Both the position numbers and the translations under genes were made by a program. From an uncultured Eubacteriales bacterium (GTDB lineage Bacteria; Bacillota; Clostridia; Lachnospirales; Lachnospiraceae), in contig OMWY01000014.1 of assembly GCA_900314885.1 (NCBI GenBank), positions 1-64,000 on the forward strand: 64,000 nt of DNA. The letters are read 5' to 3'. How positions within the stretch are numbered: the first letter of the stretch is position 1; each line of letters starts with the position of its first letter. The notes under the pieces are model-generated. The model was given only the letters and a program-made list of their open reading frames with translations. It was not told where the DNA came from and made no database searches. Shown in pieces: positions 37,061 to 43,387 of this stretch.

Positions 37061-38089
37061 TCAACCTTTATGGCTGCTATTATCGATTTTTCTTCTTATT
37101 CTTGCCGCCCTACATGAATATTCATCCCATAACATTGCATCACCTTTTACAGCTTCAACAATGCCTGTACATCTGACACAATATTCACTGTTTTCACATT
37201 TGCTACACTTTGGCAAGTTCTTCCATCTCAGCCTCCTTACGCTGTTTAAAAAAGGATTGTTCCATAGGGCAGATATTTTGTATGATTGTTCCTTGATATT
37301 TCCTAGTTTTTTGTACCACAAATTGCAAGGATAACAATCACCATGGGCATCAATAAATAAGCTATAGTTCAGTTCACAACAAATTGGTTTATCAGCATTT
37401 TTCTTTTCTTTATAAATTCCTCCATAACGTCTTTTGTCTATATACTCAATACAATCAGATAATTGGCTATCACTTATCACTAAGCTCCTTGGGTCTTTAT
37501 TTCCTTTCACTGATGGAAATATTCCTTCAGTTGCCAGGTAATCTAAACCATATCTGTCACAGAAGTCTGATATTACCTTATACTCATCGGCATTGTTTTT
37601 CATAAGAACTGTTTTCACCTGAATTCTTATTCCCGCCTCTGAGAGTTTAATCAAATTGTTTATAGTTCTTGTGGCTGTATTCACCCCATTAGTAATGCTG
37701 TCATTAATATTATCATCCATTGAGAACAAGGTTGTGCTTATGCAGTCTAGTGAAAGTGTCTTTAACTCCGCTATTATATCATCTGTCAGCAGAGATATAT
37801 TGCTTAATACAGACACGTAAAATTTCAATTTACGTGCATATCGTAGTATATCCAGAAAATCTTTTCGTAGAAATACCTCACCACCGGTAAATTCCACTAC
37901 AAATACACCAAATTTTCTTAAATTATCTAACAGTTTGAAGATTTCCTTAGTTGTAAGGCCCTCACATGAATAATCTTCTATAAAGCAATGTTGACACCTG
38001 TAATTGCACTTTGTCGTAAGTTCAATACGTACCATATACATATACTTATTTTTTGCATAATACTCCTTCAAGTTAATCTCATTCACCAT
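37061..38089 (-). CDS. Radical SAM/SPASM peptide maturase
   Basis: 342 residues. CNYRCQHC (Cys28, 32, 35) binds the [4Fe-4S]-SAM cluster, EFTGGEVFLRKD is the SAM-binding GGE motif, and a C-terminal SPASM region carries many cysteines (ICCELN, GDCYPCNLW, KCSKCENSEYCVRC, SCRAAR) for auxiliary clusters. It should modify the 28-residue peptide encoded next, using the PqqD-like protein to hold the leader. It overlaps pqqD-like by 11 bases. The bond formed (thioether, C-C or epimerisation) cannot be read from sequence. Confidence 0.88.
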   Translation of the reverse strand: MVNEINLKEYYAKNKYMYMVRIELTTKCNYRCQHCFIEDYSCEGLTTKEIFKLLDNLRKFGVFVVEFTGGEVFLRKDFLDILRYARKLKFYVSVLSNISLLTDDIIAELKTLSLDCISTTLFSMDDNINDSITNGVNTATRTINNLIKLSEAGIRIQVKTVLMKNNADEYKVISDFCDRYGLDYLATEGIFPSVKGNKDPRSLVISDSQLSDCIEYIDKRRYGGIYKEKKNADKPICCELNYSLFIDAHGDCYPCNLWYKKLGNIKEQSYKISALWNNPFLNSVRRLRWKNLPKCSKCENSEYCVRCTGIVEAVKGDAMLWDEYSCRAARIRRKIDNSSHKG

Positions 38090-38357
38090 GCTTTACCAGT
38101 CCTGTCTTAAATAAAGATTTTACAAAGTCAGATACATCATCAACTACTGTTTCAAGACTGACATTATAATAGTTCGCAACCTTATTTTGAAGATCAGTCA
38201 ATGTAATTCCAACATTTTCCGCAATACACATCCATATCATAAGTTCAGTATCTTCAAATTCATAGTACTTTCTTGTTTTCATATTGCAGGCATAAGCAAA
38301 ACTTTTATCAGGCACAATCTGCCACGCTATTTCATCAGAAAATATAATTTTATCCAT
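38079..38357 (-). CDS. PqqD-like RiPP recognition element protein
   Basis: 92 residues with the PqqD pattern: an N-terminal beta wing (IAWQIVPDKSFAYACNMKTRKYYEFEDTE) and three helices with DLQNKVANYYNVS and VVDDVSDFVKSLFKTGLV. Such proteins bind the precursor leader and deliver it to the radical SAM enzyme. Its ATG overlaps, as TAATG, the stop of the authentic 3' frame of the decayed radical SAM gene before it, showing past coupling. Confidence 0.82.
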   Translation of the reverse strand: MDKIIFSDEIAWQIVPDKSFAYACNMKTRKYYEFEDTELMIWMCIAENVGITLTDLQNKVANYYNVSLETVVDDVSDFVKSLFKTGLVKHGE

Positions 38358-38610
38358 TAATAAATATCTCCTTCCGGATCCGACTTATAATTTGTACTTC
38401 GTATCTTTGCGAGTAGACACGTAGCCTCGCAATTTTCTTCGTATTCGCATTATCTATTATCTCATATACCATAGAAGGAGGCAACTCCATCTTATTATTA
38501 TCAAGGTAACAATGCTTGCAGTGCCAGTTGCACTCATTGATTAGCTCTATCGTTACAGTGTATAGATTTCGACCTTTAATATATAGCTGTTCTATGCTTA
38601 TATTATCCAT
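38350..38610 (-). pseudogene. Decayed radical SAM/SPASM gene with internal deletion
   Basis: The readable 86-codon frame begins with a good radical SAM N-terminus (CNWHCKHC at Cys27, 31, 34), then loses sense after VYEIIDNAN. In another frame the DNA reads EYEENCEATCLLAKIRSTNY, then KSDPEGDIY and a stop at 38357-38359. This resembles the last part of a SPASM domain (C-x-x-x-C ... DPE) and its stop overlaps the next ATG as TAATG. An internal deletion of a few hundred codons with loss of frame explains both halves. It was once the first maturase of the operon. Confidence 0.65.
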
Positions 38611-38719
38611 AGCATTCGTATTATAACTTACCCTTCCTTTCAGATATTAGTCAATGACAGTTAATTTTGTTGCTCCCGCTTCATCAACTACCAACATTGT
38701 ATATCATAATCAATTGAAA

Positions 38720-38767
38720 CACCATGGCGTATCGTGCAAATTTTTTTTTGCACGATACGCCATGGTG
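38720..38767. promoter_or_regulatory. Long palindrome between pheromone gene and RiPP operon
   Basis: CACCATGGCGTATCGTGC (38720-38737) and its exact complement (38750-38767) flank an A3T9 loop. It sits between divergent genes, 18 bases from the -10-like TATACT of the peptide gene. It is either a large operator for the HTH-TPR regulators or a transcribed hairpin. No terminator U-run follows on either strand. Confidence 0.6.
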
Positions 38768-38832
38768 AAACAAGGACTTCCATGTTATACTATGTATGTA
38801 CAATTTAAATACGAAAGGAGTCCAGTCCAATA

Positions 38833-38943
38833 ATGAAGCATTTTCGCAGATTGCTATCGGCAATCACTATGGTCTGTCTGCTGTTATCACCATTTATTGG
38901 TCTTATCAGTCAGGAACCATGGGATATACCACCATTTTTCTAA
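38833..38943 (+). CDS. Putative secreted pheromone precursor, 36 aa
   Basis: A 36-residue ORF with AAAGGAG upstream. It starts KHFRRLLSAITMVCLLLSPF, a basic N-terminus plus hydrophobic signal helix, and ends IGLISQEPWDIPPFF. A tiny Sec-type signal with a short aromatic C-terminal tail is the form of RNPP/Rgg pheromone precursors (PapR, SHP, ComS, NprX). It is divergent from the RiPP operon and convergent with two HTH-TPR regulators, the expected receptors. The mature form may be the last 7-11 residues. Family match is by architecture only. Confidence 0.65.
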   Translation: MKHFRRLLSAITMVCLLLSPFIGLISQEPWDIPPFF

Positions 38944-38951
38944 ACTGCTTA

Positions 38952-38986
38952 CCGTAAAGACTCTGTTCCAGTAGGAATCTTTACGG
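38952..38986. terminator. Two-way terminator after the pheromone gene
   Basis: CCGTAAAGA pairs with TCTTTACGG across a 17-base loop, between the convergent pheromone and regulator genes. Confidence 0.55.
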
Positions 38987-38995
38987 CTTCACTTG

Positions 38996-40132
38996 TCATT
39001 TCTTATCTTTTAGCTTCTCCTCATAATAGCCTTGTATCCTTTCCACAGCTATTTCTGATTCATCAAAGTAGTGTCCAAGAGTGAGACTAAGTCTTATCCA
39101 CGCACGTGCTTCTTTATCACAGTTTTTACTATTTTTGCCATCTTTAGATGTCTCATGCAGGTAACAGGCTATACTATACGCTGATATATACAGCATATTT
39201 TGAGTAGGACAGTTAAGAAGTTCCCGTACTATCTTTTTACTAAAATCATAGCACTCGTCAAGTCTTCCGCTCTGCCCGAGATATTCGCAATAATTTGTCA
39301 ATGCCTTATTAATAGCTGAATTAAACGGCATATTGTTCTTAAATACATAGTCCTTAATATTTGCATATACAGCATCACGTTTTTCATATTCAGAACATGC
39401 GTTATACGCTATTCCAAGCATGTTTAAGATACTAATCTCTGTCTCATTCATAATGCGGTTAAGTGAAAAATGCCCAGTATGGTAGTCATTAATCGTTTTG
39501 AGTATCAGGCTTTCAAGTTCACTGATATAGGTTTCTTTGTCAATAGCACCGTCCGAAAGCCTAGCAAGTAATGACATTCTTCCCCTGATCTGTTCTTTCT
39601 CATGCTCGTCCATAAAAGCATCCAATAGTATGCTGTTAATATAGAATTCCCTAACGGCCTCATCCTCCTCATGTTTCTCGAAGTGCTTTTCTATTTTCAT
39701 ATAAGCTTCCTGGTCCGAAAACACACCTGTATTATATGAAAATCGGTAATTTATGCCTGCTCTGTGCATTTTCATAAGAAGCCCCTCAAACTTTTCTCTT
39801 CCCGGGTCAAGCTTCCCAGCTTCATAACGCGCAAGAGCCGAAACATCGCATATTCCATCCGCAAGCTCTTCCTGCGTCATACCAAGCTCATTCCTAAGAG
39901 AGCGTATAAGCTCACCTTTAGTGATAAGCCTTCGATTCACATCATTATTTTCAACCATACTACTAATATTTTCTATTTGCTTAATTGAATTATATAGTTC
40001 GTATTCTTCACCCCCGCTTTCTATTTCACCATTGCATCCATTAAACTTATATCCCAATAGCGTTTTGGTACCTTTAAGAGCATTTGTTTCTTTTAAATAA
40101 GTTAATGTCCTTGTCAGATATCCTTCTTTCAA
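38996..40132 (-). CDS. HTH-TPR (RNPP/Rgg-like) regulator, second module
   Basis: This frame holds a central XRE helix-turn-helix (LIRSLRNELGMTQEELADGI then CDVSALARYEAGK, about residues 74-112) and about 260 C-terminal residues of TPR-like helices, the RNPP receptor plan. It has no good start: it begins at TTG directly after, and in frame with, the TAA of the upstream module, and a later ATG (MVENNDVN) has no ribosome site. So the two modules may be one HTH-TPR-HTH-TPR protein cut by a stop codon, or be separately translated. Probably senses the peptide encoded at 38833. Confidence 0.68.
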   Translation of the reverse strand: MKEGYLTRTLTYLKETNALKGTKTLLGYKFNGCNGEIESGGEEYELYNSIKQIENISSMVENNDVNRRLITKGELIRSLRNELGMTQEELADGICDVSALARYEAGKLDPGREKFEGLLMKMHRAGINYRFSYNTGVFSDQEAYMKIEKHFEKHEEDEAVREFYINSILLDAFMDEHEKEQIRGRMSLLARLSDGAIDKETYISELESLILKTINDYHTGHFSLNRIMNETEISILNMLGIAYNACSEYEKRDAVYANIKDYVFKNNMPFNSAINKALTNYCEYLGQSGRLDECYDFSKKIVRELLNCPTQNMLYISAYSIACYLHETSKDGKNSKNCDKEARAWIRLSLTLGHYFDESEIAVERIQGYYEEKLKDKK

Positions 40133-40765
40133 TTAATCATTCTGTTCAGCCTTACATAGTTCTCTTGTTACTATTCCAGAGTAATTTAACCTTAAAATAT
40201 CATACGTTCCTCTACCTTCGAGATATTCATGTAGCGCCTTCCAATACAATGTATTATCCGTCAGTATAAGGTAGGATATAAGAAGCTCAAATTCCTGCAA
40301 AGCATAAAATGGCTGTAGTAGTGAGTCTTTATTGTCATGAGTAAGTCGGTATCCATCATAGTAATATTTTCTTGCTTCTTCTATTTGACCTTTTTGCTTA
40401 CTAATTTTTCCCATTAGAAGACATCCATAATGCTTATGTATGTTTTTACCAGCGTACCGTTCATTATAATATTTAATCAGATCCTCATATTGAAGCAGAT
40501 CAGTCATATTGGATACCGCATCAAACATTTTCCGTAATTTGTAAGCTTCAGCTTCGCTATATGAGGATACATACTGTATTCCAGATGTATCTGTTCCCAT
40601 CCGTTGCAGGATAAAGGAAGCTGTAAACATATCAGGTATGCTCTCTTCCGACTCGTATCGGCTATACGTCGACTGGCTGCATATCCCACTTGTCACATCT
40701 TTTATGGACATATGCATTCTGTCCCTTCTATATAACATCAGCTGACCAATTGTCTTGTCCTTCAT
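40133..40765 (-). CDS. HTH-TPR (RNPP/Rgg-like) regulator, first module
   Basis: 210 residues: an Rgg/PlcR-like helix-turn-helix at about 5-50 (MLYRRDRMHMSIKDVTSGIC then SQSTYSRYESEESIP), then TPR-like helices that stop early compared with the usual ~290 residues. Start MKDKTIGQ after AAGGAATGC. The TAA at 40133-40135 is followed in frame by the next module. It is transcribed from palindromic promoter copy B. Confidence 0.72.
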   Translation of the reverse strand: MKDKTIGQLMLYRRDRMHMSIKDVTSGICSQSTYSRYESEESIPDMFTASFILQRMGTDTSGIQYVSSYSEAEAYKLRKMFDAVSNMTDLLQYEDLIKYYNERYAGKNIHKHYGCLLMGKISKQKGQIEEARKYYYDGYRLTHDNKDSLLQPFYALQEFELLISYLILTDNTLYWKALHEYLEGRGTYDILRLNYSGIVTRELCKAEQND

Positions 40766-40844
40766 TTTGCATTCCTTTTTAATAGCAATTGCAATCGTAT
40801 TTGGGTTATCCGCAGGAAGTTTACATATATTTCCATAAAAATAG

Positions 40845-40889
40845 CCCGTCTTTATGATAAATTCTACCATAAAGACGGGAAAGCGTCAA
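40845..40889 (-). promoter_or_regulatory. Palindromic promoter, copy B
   Basis: TTGACG, 17 bases, TAGAAT with perfect arms CCCGTCTTTATG/CATAAAGACGGG around the -10. It matches copy A over the whole 45 bases except one arm base, and drives the regulator pair. Copies A and B are direct repeats flanking the RiPP island. Confidence 0.75.
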
Positions 40890-41092
40890 TAATGTAAATA
40901 TTAATCACAGGGTTATTTCATGAAGCTGTTTCCTGACCACTTCTCTCAGCCAATTGAGTCTTTCTATGACTGCTTTCGCCTAATATATTCTTTGTTTCAG
41001 ACACCTATACGTTATCCGAAAAAGAAGCGCATGCCTCCCCTATGACATCGAAATGTCATTTTTTTACAGTTGTTATATTTTACATTACGCCT

Positions 41093-41373
41093 TCATTCCC
41101 GGCTTTCAACTTTACTAAAAATATATTTCTTCAACAGTTTGGCCGAATGACCTTCGAAGTAATCCATAGCTCCCTGAATTTCACAGCTCAGTCCTTCCTT
41201 TTTTATTACCAGTCTCAAAATATTATAAACAAACTTACGTATTATCGCTAGGTTGTTCTTGCTTCCATGTGCGGTAGAGCGATCTTCCTTCATGACCTCA
41301 TCGAGTTCATGATGAAGGTTGTTTTCTATTCTCCAGTGATTCCGCTTATACGCAGCCATTTCTTCGGCTGTGA
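41093..41373 (-). mobile_element. ISAs1-type transposase remnant, C-terminal part
   Basis: About 93 codons read ELDEVMKEDRSTAHGSKNNL and neighbouring HWRIENNLHH and NLAIIRKFVYNILRL, matching the C-terminal end of ISAs1 (DDE) transposases. The N-terminal catalytic part is absent: upstream the frame runs into a 5' fragment of an alpha-galactosidase gene. No intact IS ends were found. The 200 bases downstream (40890-41092) hold no gene; a small hairpin ATGACAT/ATGTCAT with T7 lies at 41042-41067. Confidence 0.75.
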
Positions 41374-41552
41374 GTTTCAGACCACTGAATGTCACAGACG
41401 ACGTACTCCCAGCCAAACTTAGCCAACTTCTCAGCCATGATTTTAGCGTTAGCAAGGAGCTCTTGTTCCGTCACATTTGCGGCAAAGCAGTCCCAGCTGT
41501 TCCACCCCATAGGCGGCTTAAGCACCACCCGATTTTTCTTTGCAAATAACAT
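41374..41552 (-). pseudogene. 5' fragment of a second GH27 alpha-galactosidase gene
   Basis: From the ATG at 41552 (AGGAGGATGG upstream) about 58 codons read MLFAKKNRVVLKPPMGWNSW and onward through FGWEYVVCDIQWSE, nearly identical to the intact GH27 at 33892-35184, then break at 41374 into the transposase remnant. The fragment lacks all catalytic residues. Confidence 0.8.
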
Positions 41553-41579
41553 TGCCATCCTCCTGAATTATTTGTTATA

Positions 41580-43283
41580 TTACTGCTCATTTATTCTTAC
41601 GCAGGCGAGCTTTTTATTAAATGATATCCCATATTTATATATGTTTTTCGCCACACCTGAACGAATAAGTGTCTTATCATATTTCTTAACCACAATCTGT
41701 TTTATGGCCGCATTGCAGGCCTTTTCCATAACTTCGACATCATCAGAATCCGCATACTTTAATTCTAAGATTGCGGCAGTTTTATTCCCGCGGTCAAGAA
41801 TCATTATGTCAGAATATCCATCACCCGACTCAGAATTACTTCTTATTCCTTCGAAACCGGTAAGAAGCCCAAGCACAAATCCATGGTAAAAATTTTCTCT
41901 AAGGTACTTTCTTGTATAAGTATCCCTTATACTTACTGAATCAAACAGGAGACCATTCAGTACCCCTTCCATTTCTTCGGCATTACCGGATAAAGCCGCA
42001 TTATAAAATTGTTCCTTTGAGCTTGCATCCTCACGCACTTTTTTGTTGAACCATTTTATTATATTTTCCTCATATATCTGACGGACCTCCTTATTAGGAA
42101 TCCATAAGTCATATAAATTATCATTTGTTCTTATACCTGTTAAATAACCTGTAGCATATAAAATTCCCCACAGATTATCTATCGTGCTATCCATGTCTCT
42201 GTATGTAAGATTTTCATTAATGCTTTTCTTTACTTTTTCCCCAGATACAAGCTTTTCAAGGTCCTCAATTGTTTCTTTCGTAGATATATCAACAAATTCA
42301 CGCACAAGGTCATTGCCGCTTGAATTAATCCAATAGTTATTAGGTTCCTTAGTTACGCCTGAAATATTATCATCTACATAGTTAATTACATCCCAAGGGC
42401 AATATACCTCATCATCACCAAACCTGAATCCATCATACCATGCCTTTACTTCATCCTTATTCTCTGAAATACCATAGTATGCAAGCATCTGCTCAACTTC
42501 ATTATTACTGAAGCCAAAGGTTTCACCACTGTTTAGCATAGATATAGAATCAACTTTCATGTTATTCAGGCCGGTAAATATACTCTCCTTAGATACTCTG
42601 AGGCACCCTGTAAGTACAGCAAAGGCAAGGTTTGAATTAGTCTTAAATGCGGCATGAAACATGTCTCTAATTAACTCGACCATTTCATCATAGTAGCCAT
42701 GAATGTAAGCTTTATCAAGTGGTACGTCATATTCGTCAATCAGTACAACCGCCTTTAAGCCATAGTGCTTATTTAGAAGCTCAGTCATAGTATAAAGGCT
42801 TCCCGACAGCACATCTAAGGGCAAGTCGAACCGACTTTTACCATTATCATCGACTTTAACCAGTTGCTCATACAAAGCCTTATCACGTTCCGAGAGCTTT
42901 GAGCTGTCTTCTAAAAAGCTGAATCTCATGGCTTCTGTTGCTATAACCGCCGCAAGCTTATTTTTAGCCTCTTCATAGGTAAGTCCACTGACACCTTTAA
43001 GTGAAATTGAAATAACTGGATATTTGCCCATATATTCATTACAAATAACCTTGTTCTTTGTAATCTCAAGTCCGTCGAAGAGCGATGGATCACTCCCGAT
43101 TTCAAAGAAGTTCTTTAACATGCTCATGTTCAGCGTCTTGCCAAAGCGGCGTGGCCTTGTAAAAAGTGTTACTGCGCTCCCTGTTTGTATCAGGTTGTTT
43201 ACAAGCCTTGTTTTATCCACATAATAGTAATCACCTTTAATGACTCGTTCGAAGTCATCCCATCCGGTTGGTAATCTCTTCAT
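41580..43283 (-). CDS. AAA-ATPase with PD-(D/E)XK nuclease-like domain
   Basis: 567 residues. RLPTGWDDFERVIKGDYYYV starts the AAA-ATPase-like domain, with Walker A-type TRPRRFGKTLNMSML and Walker B VVLIDEYDVPLD. The C-terminal part (AAILELKYADSDDVEVMEKA) is the PD-(D/E)XK-like domain (PDDEXK_9). Start at MKRLPTG after GGAGG; the longer frame translates the promoter. The family is expanded in gut Bacteroidetes and Clostridia, is often next to mobile DNA, and its function is unproven. Transcribed from promoter copy C. Confidence 0.82.
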   Translation of the reverse strand: MKRLPTGWDDFERVIKGDYYYVDKTRLVNNLIQTGSAVTLFTRPRRFGKTLNMSMLKNFFEIGSDPSLFDGLEITKNKVICNEYMGKYPVISISLKGVSGLTYEEAKNKLAAVIATEAMRFSFLEDSSKLSERDKALYEQLVKVDDNGKSRFDLPLDVLSGSLYTMTELLNKHYGLKAVVLIDEYDVPLDKAYIHGYYDEMVELIRDMFHAAFKTNSNLAFAVLTGCLRVSKESIFTGLNNMKVDSISMLNSGETFGFSNNEVEQMLAYYGISENKDEVKAWYDGFRFGDDEVYCPWDVINYVDDNISGVTKEPNNYWINSSGNDLVREFVDISTKETIEDLEKLVSGEKVKKSINENLTYRDMDSTIDNLWGILYATGYLTGIRTNDNLYDLWIPNKEVRQIYEENIIKWFNKKVREDASSKEQFYNAALSGNAEEMEGVLNGLLFDSVSIRDTYTRKYLRENFYHGFVLGLLTGFEGIRSNSESGDGYSDIMILDRGNKTAAILELKYADSDDVEVMEKACNAAIKQIVVKKYDKTLIRSGVAKNIYKYGISFNKKLACVRINEQ

Positions 43284-43331
43284 GCTTTTATCCTCCATTG
43301 TCGCTTTGTGTAGCAATGCGACTAAAAAAAT

Positions 43332-43376
43332 CCGACCTTTATGATAAATTCTACCATAAAGACCGGACAACGTCAA
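43332..43376 (-). promoter_or_regulatory. Palindromic promoter, copy C
   Basis: TTGACG, 17 bases, TAGAAT on the minus strand with arms CCGGTCTTTATG and CATAAAGGTCGG (imperfect). The inner core is the same as in copies A and B. Drives the AAA-ATPase gene. Confidence 0.7.
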
Positions 43377-43387
43377 TATTATTGCTA

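Noticed and set aside
38350..38610. 86-residue radical SAM protein as an intact small enzyme
   Set aside because: It ends right after the SAM cluster motif; the rest of the domain is missing and the authentic C-terminal frame is visible in another phase.
38647..38697. 16-residue ORF upstream of the RiPP operon as a second precursor
   Set aside because: No ribosome site, no leader-like features, too short. Chance is the simplest explanation.
40765..40870. N-terminal extensions of ORFs such as MTLSRFYGRIYHK and MVEFIIKTGYF
   Set aside because: They are translations of the repeated palindromic promoter; good ribosome sites mark later starts.
41042..41067. ATGACAT/ATGTCAT hairpin with T7 as a functional terminator
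   Set aside because: It points along the plus strand, where no gene lies upstream; possibly left from the lost insertion sequence.
41093..41455. Complete 120-residue transposase
   Set aside because: Only the C-terminal block of an ISAs1-type enzyme is present; the N-terminal codons come from the alpha-galactosidase fragment in a different frame.
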